Part shown: piece by piece, positions 42,610-51,152 of the stretch
Layout of the letters: each line of letters opens with the position of its first letter
Numbering within the stretch: the first letter of the stretch is position 1
Assembly (NCBI GenBank): GCA_900766815.1
Contig: CAAFWV010000031.1
Coordinates: forward strand, 1 to 64,000
Length of the DNA stretch: 64,000 bases
Direction of reading: 5' to 3'
From: Lachnospiraceae bacterium
Lineage (GTDB): Bacteria; Bacillota; Clostridia; Lachnospirales; Lachnospiraceae
Notes under the pieces: model-generated
Seen by the model: only the letters and a program-made list of their open reading frames with translations
The model's database searches: none
Told to the model about the DNA's origin: nothing
Translations under genes and position numbers: made by a program

Positions 42610-43581
42610 ATGAAAAAATTAAGGAAACTAATGGCACTGGGACTTGTGATGATGATCATGCTTCAGTTAACTGCCTGCGGTAAGGCTGAACCTGTAAGTG
42701 TAAGAGTCGGAGCTCTTAAGGGAGCAACAACCTTAGGGCTGCTTGACATGAAGTCTAGGGCAGGCGACGGTTCATACACCAATAGCTATGAATTCAGTAT
42801 GGCAACGGCTGCAGATGAAATTGCAGGTAAGCTGATCAAGGGAGAACTTGATATCGCACTTATTCCCGCAAACCTTGCTTCTGTTCTGTATAGCAAGACG
42901 GAGGGTAAGGTCAGTGTAATAGATATTAATACCCTTGGAGTTCTCTATGTTGTAAGCAGGGATTCCGGTATAAAGGATATTGCTGACCTTAAGGGCAGAA
43001 CAGTATATCTTACGGGTAAGGGAACAACACCTGACTATGTATTAAGATATGTATTATCAGCAAACGGAATTGTGGACGAGGTGACACTTGAATACAAATC
43101 AGAGGCTACAGAGGTTGCATCCGTAATTGCAGGTGATGAGACTGCAGTAGGCCTTCTTCCTCAGCCATTTGCCACAGCCACATGTCTGTCAACAGAGGGT
43201 GCGGTTGAGGTGCTCGATATGAATGAGGAGTGGAATAAGGTTAGCACAGACGGCGCCTGCCTTGTAACAGGAGTAACTGTCGTTAGAAATGACTTCCTGG
43301 ATGACAATCCGGATGCCGTTAAGGAATTCCTTGAGGCTCACAGAGCAAGTGCCGAGGCGGCTATGAACGAGACCGAAAGAATAGCGCCTCTTGCAGTAGA
43401 GGAGGGAATCATCCCCAAGGAGCCCATAGCACTCAAAGCGATACCTAAGTGTAATATTGTATGCCTTACGGGCACTGAGATGAAGAATGCATTATCGGGA
43501 TATTTAAGCATTCTTTATGACCTGGATCCTACAGCTGTCGGCGGCAGTCTTCCGGGCGATGATTTCTATAAAGAATTCTAA
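42610..43581 (+). CDS. NitT/TauT-type ABC substrate-binding lipoprotein
   Basis: A 323-residue lipoprotein: signal peptide ending in LQLTACGK with Cys23, then a type II binding protein of the NMT1/THI5-like class (RVGALKGATTLGLLDMK; DELDIALIPANLASVLY-like KGELDIALIPANLAS; ADLKGRTVYLTGKGTTPDYVLRY). Relatives bind nitrate, taurine/sulfonates or thiamine precursors; the ligand here is unknown. The ATG at 42610 is six bases from GGAGGA. Its stop overlaps the transporter gene by one base. Confidence 0.87.
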   Translation: MKKLRKLMALGLVMMIMLQLTACGKAEPVSVRVGALKGATTLGLLDMKSRAGDGSYTNSYEFSMATAADEIAGKLIKGELDIALIPANLASVLYSKTEGKVSVIDINTLGVLYVVSRDSGIKDIADLKGRTVYLTGKGTTPDYVLRYVLSANGIVDEVTLEYKSEATEVASVIAGDETAVGLLPQPFATATCLSTEGAVEVLDMNEEWNKVSTDGACLVTGVTVVRNDFLDDNPDAVKEFLEAHRASAEAAMNETERIAPLAVEEGIIPKEPIALKAIPKCNIVCLTGTEMKNALSGYLSILYDLDPTAVGGSLPGDDFYKEF

Positions 43582-44903
43582 TGAAAAGTGAAAAATTAAG
43601 AAAAACATTAATTATACTGTTCTGGCTGTGCCTCTGGCAGTGTGTGGCCGTGACTGTCAACCGGAAGATAATATTTCCGGGCCCCTTGGAGGTATTGGCT
43701 TCCATTATCGAAAGACTCAGTTCACGCGATTTTGCAATAGCAATACTTGGGTCGACGGGAAGGATATTGACAGGACTTGCTGCAGGAATGGTGGCAGGAT
43801 TCGTGCTGGCAATGGCAGCATATAAGACTAAGCTGCTTGGGGAATTTATATCGCCCGTGATGACATTAATGAAGGCGGCCCCCGTTGCAAGCTATGCCGT
43901 GCTCTTCCTCATATGGTGGAATTCCACGGTGCTTACCTTCGCGGTCTGCCTGTTCGTAGTACTTCCGATTATGTATATGAACACCCTTGACGGGCTCAAC
44001 GCGGTGCCTGACAGGCTCCTTAGGTTTGACAGGATATACGGGCTGTCGCGTCGTGACAGGTTCATGTATATATACAGACCGTCGCTTGCACCGTTTATTC
44101 TTGGTGCCGTGAAAATCGCCTGCCCCATGTCCTTCAAGGCAGGAATTGCATCGGAGGTAATTGGGACACCGCTTCATTCACTGGGCTCAGATATGTACTT
44201 ATCAAAGGTATACTTTGATACGGCGGGACTCTTCGCAACCACGTTCACTCTCATAGTGCTCGCATTTGTGTGGGAAAAAATCATTACAAAATTTATGAAT
44301 TACCTGCTGACCTGCACCGTAAGGATTAAGGGCACGGGCGAGACCGGAGGTGCACGAAGGAGAACGCTTAAGTCCGATGTGCCAACTCTCAGGCTTAAGG
44401 ACATCAACAAGTCCTATGGGGATAAGCAGGTGCTTCGTGATATCACCTTTACGCTTAGGCGCGGTGATGACATGAGGATGGACTGGCCGTCAGGAGACGG
44501 CAAGAGTACACTGCTTGGAATTATTGCAGGTATTATCAGACCTGATTCAGGTGTGGTTATTAAGGATGGTATTAGCAGGCTCAGCTTCATGTTCCAGGAG
44601 GATGTGCTTATTGAGAATCTGACGCCTCTTCAGAATGTGATGCTTGTAACCAATGATTATACCCTTGCAAAAACGCGGTTACTAAAGCTGTTGCCGGAGG
44701 ACAGACTTGGGACAATGGTATGTAACCTGAGCGGAGGAGAGAGAAGAAGGGTAGCCTTTGCAATGGCAATGAGTGTTGGCGCTGACCTTATACTTCTGGA
44801 TGAACCCTTTGCGGGACTTGATAAGGGAGCCATTCGCGTCGAGGAGGATATAATCGCAGAGGCGGGCACGGAGTCTATAGTAATTATTGCCAGTCACGTG
44901 TAG
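43581..44903 (+). CDS. Fused ABC permease-ATPase (NitT/TauT type)
   Basis: One 440-residue chain with a permease (residues 1-245, five or six membrane segments, FKAGIASEVIGTPLHSLG as the EAA-like loop) joined by a short basic linker to an ABC ATPase (about 268-440). The ATPase has FMFQED (Q-loop), LSGGERRR (signature), DLILLDEPF (Walker B) and SH (H-loop) but stops three residues after the H-loop. Its Walker A reads WPSGDGKST (302-310), with Trp in place of the first conserved Gly. These genes are usually separate. Either a genuine fusion or a decayed one; no frame break is visible. Confidence 0.85.
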   Translation: MKSEKLRKTLIILFWLCLWQCVAVTVNRKIIFPGPLEVLASIIERLSSRDFAIAILGSTGRILTGLAAGMVAGFVLAMAAYKTKLLGEFISPVMTLMKAAPVASYAVLFLIWWNSTVLTFAVCLFVVLPIMYMNTLDGLNAVPDRLLRFDRIYGLSRRDRFMYIYRPSLAPFILGAVKIACPMSFKAGIASEVIGTPLHSLGSDMYLSKVYFDTAGLFATTFTLIVLAFVWEKIITKFMNYLLTCTVRIKGTGETGGARRRTLKSDVPTLRLKDINKSYGDKQVLRDITFTLRRGDDMRMDWPSGDGKSTLLGIIAGIIRPDSGVVIKDGISRLSFMFQEDVLIENLTPLQNVMLVTNDYTLAKTRLLKLLPEDRLGTMVCNLSGGERRRVAFAMAMSVGADLILLDEPFAGLDKGAIRVEEDIIAEAGTESIVIIASHV

Positions 44904-44920
44904 TAATTTGAAAGGTATTG

Positions 44921-44929
44921 TGTTATAAT
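44921..44929 (+). promoter_or_regulatory. tig promoter (extended -10)
   Basis: TGTTATAAT (TG at 44921-44922, TATAAT at 44924-44929) with no clear -35. Transcription would start near 44936, about 46 bases ahead of the tig ATG. A palindrome CTGCAT-AA-ATGCAG (44946-44959) lies in the short leader. Confidence 0.5.
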
Positions 44930-44981
44930 CATAAATTGACTGTAACTGCATAAATGCAGATATTATAATGGAGGAATTAAG

Positions 44982-46268
44982 ATGAGCGTAAAGGTTGAGA
45001 AGTTAGAGCATAATATGGCGAAGCTTACTGTAGAGGTAGCTGCAGAGAAGCTTGAAGCTGCTATTGAGAAGGCATATCAGAAGGAGAAGAATAAGATTAC
45101 CATCCCCGGTTTCCGTAAGGGTAAGGCTCCGAGAAAGATGATCGAGCAGATGTATGGAGCAGAAATTTTCTATGAAGATGCTGCCAATGCTCTTATCCCT
45201 GAAGCATATTCTGAGGCATATGATGAGTCAGGTGAGGATATCGTATCTACACCTAAGATTGAGGTTGTTCAGCTTAAGGCAGGTCAGCCCTTCATCTTCA
45301 CAGCTGAGGTTGCACTGAAGCCTGAGGTAAGCCTTGGTAAGTATAAGGGTGTTAAGGTTGACAAGATTGATACTGCTGTTACAGACGAAGAGGTTGATAA
45401 GGCAGTTAATGATGAGGCAGAGAGAAATGCAAGAAGCATCTCTGTTACTGACAGAGCTGTTAAGGACGGCGACAGTGTAATCCTTAACTTCGAGGGCTTT
45501 GTTGATGGTGTTGCTTTCGAGGGCGGTAAGGGTGAGAACTATCCTCTTACAATTGGTTCACATCAGTTCATTGAAGGCTTCGAGGAGCAGCTTATCGGTA
45601 AGAATATTAACGAGGCATGTGATGTTAATGTTACCTTCCCTGAGGATTATCAGGCAGCAGACCTTGCAGGCAAGCCCGCAGTATTCAAGTGTGAGGTGCT
45701 TGAGATTAAGGAGAAGCAGCTTCCTGAGATAGATGATGAATTCGCTTCAGAGGTATCTGAGTTCGATACTCTTGCTGAGTACAAGGCAGATGTTAAGAAG
45801 AAGCTTGAGGAGAAGAAGGTAAGCGATGCAAGAAATGCCAAGGAGGATGCTGTAATCGATGCTATCATCGAGGATGCAGCTATGGATATCCCTGAGGCCA
45901 TGGTTGATACTACCAAGAGACAGATGATCGAGGAGTTCGCTCAGAGAATTCAGTCACAGGGTATCAGCTTTGACCAGTATATGCAGTTTACAGGCATGAC
46001 AGCAGACAAGCTGTTAGAGCAGGTAACACCTCAGGCAGAGAGAAGAATCAAGTCAAGACTTGTACTTGAGGCTGTAGCTAAGGCTGAGAATCTCACAGCA
46101 ACAGAAGAGGATTTCGAGGCTGAGGTTAAGGAGATGGCTGAGAACTACAAGATGGAGGCTGCTGACATCAAGACCAATCTCGGTGAGGAAGGCAGGAAGC
46201 AGTTAATGGAGGAGATTGCAGTTAAGAAGGCAGTTGACTTCGTTGTAGATAATGCTAAGGAAAAATAA
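44982..46268 (+). CDS. tig: Trigger factor (ribosome-associated chaperone)
   Basis: A 428-residue peptidyl-prolyl isomerase and chaperone that meets nascent chains at the ribosome exit. The ribosome-binding signature GFRKGKAPRKM is near residue 45. The central FKBP domain (about 150-245) and helical C-terminal arms follow. GGAGGAATTAAG precedes the ATG. It is followed 34 bases later by clpP, the common Firmicutes order tig-clpP-clpX-engB. Confidence 0.98.
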   Translation: MSVKVEKLEHNMAKLTVEVAAEKLEAAIEKAYQKEKNKITIPGFRKGKAPRKMIEQMYGAEIFYEDAANALIPEAYSEAYDESGEDIVSTPKIEVVQLKAGQPFIFTAEVALKPEVSLGKYKGVKVDKIDTAVTDEEVDKAVNDEAERNARSISVTDRAVKDGDSVILNFEGFVDGVAFEGGKGENYPLTIGSHQFIEGFEEQLIGKNINEACDVNVTFPEDYQAADLAGKPAVFKCEVLEIKEKQLPEIDDEFASEVSEFDTLAEYKADVKKKLEEKKVSDARNAKEDAVIDAIIEDAAMDIPEAMVDTTKRQMIEEFAQRIQSQGISFDQYMQFTGMTADKLLEQVTPQAERRIKSRLVLEAVAKAENLTATEEDFEAEVKEMAENYKMEAADIKTNLGEEGRKQLMEEIAVKKAVDFVVDNAKEK

Positions 46269-46302
46269 GTTATTGTAAGTATAAGAAAGAAGGCATGTAT
46301 AT

Positions 46303-46911
46303 ATGAGTTTGATACCTTATGTTGTAGAGCAGACCAGTCGTGGCGAGCGTTCTTATGATATTTACTCAAGACTTCTTCAGGACAGAATCGTATTTCTGGG
46401 TGAAGAAGTAAGAGATGATATGGCAGCTACCATTGTGGCTCAGCTGTTATTCCTTGAGGCTGAGGATCCTGAGAAGGATATTCAGTTATATATCAACAGT
46501 CCGGGCGGCTCTGTGTCAGCAGGTATGGCAATCTATGATACCATGCAGTATATCAAGTGCGATGTATCAACAATATGCATTGGCATGGCAGCCAGTATGG
46601 GCGCTTTTCTCCTTGCAGGAGGAGCTAAGGGCAAGAGATATGCTCTCCCCAATGCTGAGATAATGATCCACCAGCCAAGCGGTGGTGCTCAGGGTCAGGC
46701 AACTGAGATTCAGATTACTGCTGAGCATATCCTCAGAACCAAGGAGAAGTTGAATAAGATTCTGTCTGCCAATACAGGACAGCCTTATGAGGTTGTAGCT
46801 GCGGATACAGAGAGAGATAACTGGAAGACAGCTGAGGAAGCTAAGGAATACGGACTTATTGATACAGTAATTACCAGTCGTGCAGAGGTTAATTCAGATG
46901 GCGAGAAGTAA
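46303..46911 (+). CDS. clpP: ATP-dependent Clp protease proteolytic subunit
   Basis: A 202-residue serine peptidase that forms the two-ring proteolytic chamber. The active Ser is in GMAASMGAFLLAGG, the His in IMIHQPSGG and the Asp in TERDNW. The N-terminus begins MSLIPYVVEQTSRGERSYDIYSRL in parts, typical for ClpP1. Its last 14 bases overlap clpX, so the peptidase and its unfoldase are translated together. Confidence 0.98.
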   Translation: MSLIPYVVEQTSRGERSYDIYSRLLQDRIVFLGEEVRDDMAATIVAQLLFLEAEDPEKDIQLYINSPGGSVSAGMAIYDTMQYIKCDVSTICIGMAASMGAFLLAGGAKGKRYALPNAEIMIHQPSGGAQGQATEIQITAEHILRTKEKLNKILSANTGQPYEVVAADTERDNWKTAEEAKEYGLIDTVITSRAEVNSDGEK

Positions 46912-48157
46912 TACAACAACAGGTAAGATTCGCTGCTCCTTCTGCGGTAAGACCCAGGATGAAGTGAAGAAGCTTATAGCCGGACCAAACGGTGTATATA
47001 TCTGTAATGATTGTATAGAGATTTGTTCCGATATTCTGGATGAGGAATTCGGAGATTATGATGATGACGATGAAACAGCAGAGCTTGATGTGGATGGAAT
47101 TAATCTTCTTAAGCCGGTAGAAATCAAGAGATTCCTTGATGATTATGTTATCGGTCAGGAGTCAGCTAAGAAGGTTCTGTCGGTTGCGGTATATAATCAC
47201 TACAAGAGGGTGACCGCTAATAAGAAGGATGACGACGGAATTGAGCTTCAGAAGAGTAATATTCTGATGCTTGGACCTACAGGTAGCGGCAAGACCTATC
47301 TTGCCCAGACTCTGGCTAAGATTATCAATGTTCCGTTTGCCATAGCTGATGCAACCACACTTACTGAAGCCGGATATGTAGGTGAGGATGTAGAGAACAT
47401 CCTGCTTAAGCTTATCCAGGCAGCAGATTATGATGTTAAGAAAGCAGAATACGGAATCATCTATATTGATGAGATAGATAAGATTACCAAGAAGAGTGAG
47501 AATGTATCCATTACCAGAGATGTATCGGGTGAGGGTGTACAGCAGGCACTTCTGAAGATTGTAGAGGGAACCGTTGCATCGGTTCCTCCACAGGGTGGGC
47601 GTAAGCATCCTCATCAGGAGTTAATTCAGATAGATACTACCAATATTCTGTTTATCTGCGGGGGCGCTTTTGACGGACTCGATAAGATAATTGAGGAGAG
47701 GCTGAATCGTAAGTCCATCGGATTCAATTCCAAGGTAGCTGATAAGTCGGGCAGTGAGATTGGCGAGGTGTTAAGTCAGGTTTCGACCACAGACCTTGTA
47801 AAGTTCGGACTGATTCCCGAGTTCGTGGGACGTGTGCCGATTCATGTATCTCTTGAGGGTCTTGACGAGACTGCGCTTGTGAGGATTCTTAAGGAGCCTA
47901 AGAATGCTCTGGTTAAGCAGTATGCCAAGCTGTTTGACTATGATGATGTTGAGCTTGAGTTTGAGGATGATGCAATCGAAGCAATCGCTAAGGAAGCTCA
48001 CGACCAGAAGACGGGTGCCAGAGGACTTCGTACTATTATGGAGAAGCTCATGATGGATGTGATGTTTGATATTCCGTCGGATGAGTCCATAACGAAGTGT
48101 ATTATCACTAAGGCCTCAGTAGAAGGCAAGGAACCTCCTAAGGTTGTAAAAAAGTAA
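46898..48157 (+). CDS. clpX: ATP-dependent protease ATPase subunit ClpX
   Basis: The hexameric unfoldase of ClpXP. Of 419 residues, an N-terminal zinc finger (RCSFCGK and ICNDCIEIC) is followed by the AAA domain: Walker A LGPTGSGKTYLAQ, Walker B IIYIDEIDKI, and the sensor region LIPEFVGRVPI. GCAGAGG precedes the ATG at 46898 by nine bases; an in-frame GTG at 46880 would add six residues. A terminator follows. Unlike the Bacillus arrangement, no lon gene lies between clpX and engB. Confidence 0.98.
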   Translation: MARSNTTTGKIRCSFCGKTQDEVKKLIAGPNGVYICNDCIEICSDILDEEFGDYDDDDETAELDVDGINLLKPVEIKRFLDDYVIGQESAKKVLSVAVYNHYKRVTANKKDDDGIELQKSNILMLGPTGSGKTYLAQTLAKIINVPFAIADATTLTEAGYVGEDVENILLKLIQAADYDVKKAEYGIIYIDEIDKITKKSENVSITRDVSGEGVQQALLKIVEGTVASVPPQGGRKHPHQELIQIDTTNILFICGGAFDGLDKIIEERLNRKSIGFNSKVADKSGSEIGEVLSQVSTTDLVKFGLIPEFVGRVPIHVSLEGLDETALVRILKEPKNALVKQYAKLFDYDDVELEFEDDAIEAIAKEAHDQKTGARGLRTIMEKLMMDVMFDIPSDESITKCIITKASVEGKEPPKVVKK

Positions 48158-48162
48158 TATTA

Positions 48163-48190
48163 ACGCTGCCTTATGGGCAGCGTTTTATTT
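48163..48190 (+). terminator. Terminator after clpX
   Basis: ACGCTGCC (48163-48170) pairs with GGCAGCGT (48176-48183) around a TTATG loop, followed by TTTATTT. engB lies just downstream and may be read by leakage or by its own promoter. Confidence 0.85.
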
Positions 48191-48217
48191 TGTAATAATA
48201 GGCATAATGAGGATAAT

Positions 48218-48856
48218 ATGGTAATTAGGTCAGTTAATCTTGAAACTGTATGTGGAATAACAAGTACCTTCCCGGAGAATGAGCATCCGGAGGTTGCCTT
48301 CGCAGGTAAGAGTAATGTAGGCAAGTCTTCACTTATCAATGCCCTGATGAACAGGAAGAGTCTGGCAAGAACCAGCAGTCAGCCCGGTAAGACCCAGACA
48401 ATTAATTTCTATAATATCAATGATGAACTCTACTTTGTAGACCTTCCGGGATATGGCTATGCCAATGCCTCGGTTGCGGTTAAGGCTAAGTGGGGTAAGA
48501 TGATAGAGAGATATCTGCATACATCAGGAGCTCTCCAGGCGGTATTCCTGCTTATTGATATCAGGCATGAGCCCGGTCAGAATGACAGGGATATGGTTAA
48601 GTGGATAGTGGAGAGCGGATATGAGCCGATAATTATTGCAACCAAGCTTGATAAGATTAAGAGAAGCCAGTTAAATAAGCAGGTGGAGCTTATAAGGAAG
48701 AGTCTTCATCTGGCTCCGTCAACTGTTGTTATTCCATTCTCTGCACAGACCAAGCAGGGAAGGGACGAGATATATGCACTATTAGATGACATGCTTGCCT
48801 ATAACAGGGAATGTGAGCTTGCGGAAGCAGAGAATTCGGCAGAAGATTCTATATAG
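48218..48856 (+). CDS. engB: Ribosome biogenesis GTPase EngB (YsxC)
   Basis: A 212-residue GTPase needed for large-subunit maturation. The G motifs are GKSNVGKSSLINAL (G1), T in G2 near PGKTQTINFY, DLPGYG (G3) and TKLDKI (G4). ATG 48218 follows TGAGGA; the longer open frame upstream overlaps the clpX terminator and is not family-like. The last codons lie in the first copy of a tandem repeat that runs into the intergenic region. Confidence 0.96.
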   Translation: MVIRSVNLETVCGITSTFPENEHPEVAFAGKSNVGKSSLINALMNRKSLARTSSQPGKTQTINFYNINDELYFVDLPGYGYANASVAVKAKWGKMIERYLHTSGALQAVFLLIDIRHEPGQNDRDMVKWIVESGYEPIIIATKLDKIKRSQLNKQVELIRKSLHLAPSTVVIPFSAQTKQGRDEIYALLDDMLAYNRECELAEAENSAEDSI

Positions 48857-48954
48857 GATTCGTTTGAAGGTTCTATACCGGGTTCAGAATAGAATTCAGT
48901 ACGGGATTCATAATAAGAATTCAGTAAGAGATTCAATACAGGATTCAAAAAAAG
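48845..48954 (+). repeat. Degenerate 24-25 base tandem repeat
   Basis: Four full copies and a partial fifth, starting inside the engB 3' end: copies begin at 48845, 48869, 48892, 48917 and 48941. Each is built on GRTTC-x(5-6)-GGRTTC, best seen as GAATTCAGTA (48892 and 48917) and the GGATTC/GGGTTC cores. Copies 3 and 4 share the most bases. It lies between engB and the next promoter; copy number and function are unknown. Confidence 0.65.
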
Positions 48955-48955
48955 C

Positions 48956-48984
48956 TTGATTAATGTGATATTTAGTTATATAAT
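48956..48984 (+). promoter_or_regulatory. Promoter of the aldolase gene
   Basis: TTGATT (48956-48961), a 17-base spacer and a perfect TATAAT (48979-48984). Transcription should start near 48991, right at a 14-base palindrome (48993-49006). Confidence 0.75.
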
Positions 48985-48992
48985 ATCAACAG

Positions 48993-49006
48993 TTCAACGC
49001 GTTGAA
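48993..49006 (+). promoter_or_regulatory. Palindrome at the aldolase transcription start (putative operator)
   Basis: TTCAACGCGTTGAA is a perfect 14-base palindrome with a central CG, the shape typical of LacI/GalR-type operators. It is about +3 to +16 relative to the predicted start, where a bound repressor would block transcription. No regulator is encoded next to it. Confidence 0.55.
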
Positions 49007-49038
49007 GCGTAAAAGACGCGGGCAGAAGGAGATAAATT

Positions 49039-50013
49039 ATGAAAGAGAGATCCAACCTACTGGGATGGAGACCGGATATTAAGGTCGTTGATGCAACACT
49101 TAGAGACGGAGGTCTTGTTAATGACTTCTATTTCACGGATGAATTCGTTAAGAAGCTGTATTTAACCAATATTAAGGCCGGTGTGGATTATATGGAATTC
49201 GGCTATAAGGCCAACAAGGAATTGTTCGATGTGAACAAGTTCGGCAAGTGGAAGTTCTGTGATGATGAGGATATCCGTGCCATTGTAGGTGAGAATAATA
49301 CTGACTTAAAGATTGCGGTCATGGCCGATGTCGGAAGATGTAATTACAAGGAAGATATCAGACCTAAGAATGAAAGCCCGGTTGATTTGGTTAGAATTGC
49401 AACCTATATTCATACCATACCGCAGGCAATTGATATGATAGAGGATGCTGCAGCCAAGGGCTACGAGACTACTGTTAATATTATGGCTATCTCGCAGGCG
49501 CAGGAGGGTGATATTGCAGTCGCTCTTGATATGCTTGGTAAGACTCCGGTTAATGCTTTCTATATCGTAGACAGCTACGGCTCAATCTATCCGGAGGAGA
49601 TGACAAGAGTGGCTGACATGTATCTGGAGGCTGCCAATAAATACGGCAAGAAGGTAGGTATCCATGCTCATAACAATCAGCAGCTGGCCTTTGCCAATAC
49701 AATAGAGTGCTGCGGTTGCGGTGTGGATTATCTGGATGCAACATATTCCGGAATGGGAAGAGGAGCAGGAAACTGCTATATTGAATCTTTGATTGGATTC
49801 CTGCACAACCCCAAGTACAATCTGTATCCTGTTATTCAGTTTATTGAGAATTATATCAATCCTCTTAAGGAAGAAGGAGTTACATGGGGGTATGATATGC
49901 AGTACCTTTTTACGGGACTCCTCAACAGACATCCTAAGTCGGCAATAGATTACACTAAGGCAGGCAGGAAGGATCTGACAGAACTCTATAATGAGATAAT
50001 TCTAATGGATTAA
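49039..50013 (+). CDS. DRE-TIM aldolase-like protein
   Basis: A 324-residue TIM-barrel protein of the HMG-CoA lyase/4-hydroxy-2-oxovalerate aldolase superfamily. The metal-binding motif DATLRDGG (residues 18-25) and HAHNNQQLAF match the superfamily, with GMGRGAGN later in the barrel. The reaction is unknown; the superfamily includes isopropylmalate and homocitrate synthases, lyases and aldolases, and this protein lacks the acyltransferase C-terminal domains. AGAAGGAG precedes the ATG. It is monocistronic, with its own promoter and a palindromic operator candidate, which suggests substrate-specific control. Confidence 0.85.
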   Translation: MKERSNLLGWRPDIKVVDATLRDGGLVNDFYFTDEFVKKLYLTNIKAGVDYMEFGYKANKELFDVNKFGKWKFCDDEDIRAIVGENNTDLKIAVMADVGRCNYKEDIRPKNESPVDLVRIATYIHTIPQAIDMIEDAAAKGYETTVNIMAISQAQEGDIAVALDMLGKTPVNAFYIVDSYGSIYPEEMTRVADMYLEAANKYGKKVGIHAHNNQQLAFANTIECCGCGVDYLDATYSGMGRGAGNCYIESLIGFLHNPKYNLYPVIQFIENYINPLKEEGVTWGYDMQYLFTGLLNRHPKSAIDYTKAGRKDLTELYNEIILMD

Positions 50014-50032
50014 TCTTTTGAGGAGAAAACTG

Positions 50033-50061
50033 TTGACGAATAAATATTTTTGTGCTTTAAT
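50033..50061 (+). promoter_or_regulatory. Promoter of the trp operon
   Basis: TTGACG (50033-50038), 17 bases, TTTAAT (50056-50061) with TG at 50053-50054 (extended -10). Transcription would begin near 50068 and run into the T-box leader. Confidence 0.75.
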
Positions 50062-50067
50062 AAGTTA

Positions 50068-50337
50068 AACCGTTGAGGAAGAGGAGTAGGGTTAACCTCT
50101 CCATTATGAGAGAGCCACAGCCGGTGAGATTGTGGTAATGGATGTTAATTTGAATGGACTTCCGAGGGCGACCGGAAATGCTTTAGGCAGAGTATGAGAG
50201 ACGAAGTGATTCATCGTTATTGGAATCGGCATATGATAGTATGCACAGAGTGAGTGTTATTACACTAAGTTGGGTGGCACCGCAGGTTATGTATATCCTG
50301 TCCCGGCATTACAGTAATTGTAATGCCGGGATTTTTT
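50068..50337 (+). promoter_or_regulatory. Tryptophan T-box leader
   Basis: A tRNA-sensing antitermination leader. The T-box TGGGTGGCACCGCAGG (50271-50286) is near-perfect. A purine-rich stem I start (GAGGAAGAGGAGTAG around 50075-50089, and AGAGAG near 50110) is present. The likely specifier codon is TGG at 50155-50157, followed by A, in the GAATGGAC context typical of Trp. Uncharged tRNA-Trp would pair with it and block the terminator at 50301-50337. Specificity fits the downstream trp genes. Confidence 0.92.
50301..50337 (+). terminator. T-box terminator
   Basis: TCCCGGCATTACA (50301-50313) pairs perfectly with TGTAATGCCGGGA (50319-50331), loop GTAAT, followed by TTTTTT. It is the off-state of the trp leader. 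Confidence 0.95.
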
Positions 50338-50365
50338 ATTTGGTGATTCGGAAAAAGAGGCAGAT

Positions 50366-51151
50366 ATGATACTTGATAAAATTGTTGAGGATAAGAAGAT
50401 AAGGCTTGTTGAAGACAAGGCGAGGATGGACCTTAACACTGTGAGAGGACTTGCTCTTGAGATGGCGAGGGAGACAGGCGTCAGTACAGGGCGCTTTTAC
50501 CAAAACCTTAAGAAGGATGGAATCTCTATTATTGGGGAGTTCAAGAATGCATCACCGTCACTTGGAATTATTGATAACAAGATTAATCTGACAGACAGAA
50601 TTGATGAATACAATGAGAGCGTGGATGCGATTTCGTGTCTGACGGAGCAGGACCACTTCGCAGGAAATATTGATTATCTTAAGCAGATTAGGAAGATGAG
50701 CTCACTGCCGATTCTAAGGAAGGATTTCATGATTGATGAGTATCAGTTCTATGAAGCCAAGGTGATAGGCGCTGATGCGGTGCTTCTGATTGCGGCAATA
50801 CTTGATGATGTCATGATGCGTGACTTCTATTCACTTAGCAGAGAGCTTGGTTTAGACGTTCTGGTGGAGACACACAATGAAGAAGAGATTGAAAGGGCGC
50901 TAAAAATTGACCCACGTATTATCGGTGTGAACAACAGGAACCTTAAGGATTTCAGCATAAGCTTAGACAACAGCGTGAGACTAAGGAAATATATTCCCGA
51001 AGACAAGGTGTTTGTTGCAGAGAGCGGAATTGTAGGGGATGAGGATGTGAAGAAGCTTAAGAGCATAGGCTGCGACGGTTTCTTAATCGGAAGGGCGTTC
51101 ATGGAGAGTGAGAATCCGAGAAAGCTTGCACTTCACTGGAAGGGTCTTTGA
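50366..51151 (+). CDS. trpC: Indole-3-glycerol phosphate synthase
   Basis: Closes the indole ring in tryptophan synthesis. The 261-residue TIM barrel has the family blocks MILDKIVEDKKIRL, IIGEFKNASPSLG (in place of the usual EIKRASPSKG; the lysine and serine are kept), LRKDFMIDEYQFYEAKVIGADAVLLI in parts, and VAESGI. It is the first gene after the T-box. trpF starts one base after its stop. Confidence 0.95.
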   Translation: MILDKIVEDKKIRLVEDKARMDLNTVRGLALEMARETGVSTGRFYQNLKKDGISIIGEFKNASPSLGIIDNKINLTDRIDEYNESVDAISCLTEQDHFAGNIDYLKQIRKMSSLPILRKDFMIDEYQFYEAKVIGADAVLLIAAILDDVMMRDFYSLSRELGLDVLVETHNEEEIERALKIDPRIIGVNNRNLKDFSISLDNSVRLRKYIPEDKVFVAESGIVGDEDVKKLKSIGCDGFLIGRAFMESENPRKLALHWKGL

Positions 51152-51152
51152 T

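Noticed and set aside
44964..44969. Second TATAAT before tig
   Set aside because: It is so near the start codon that the transcript would lack the ribosome binding site.
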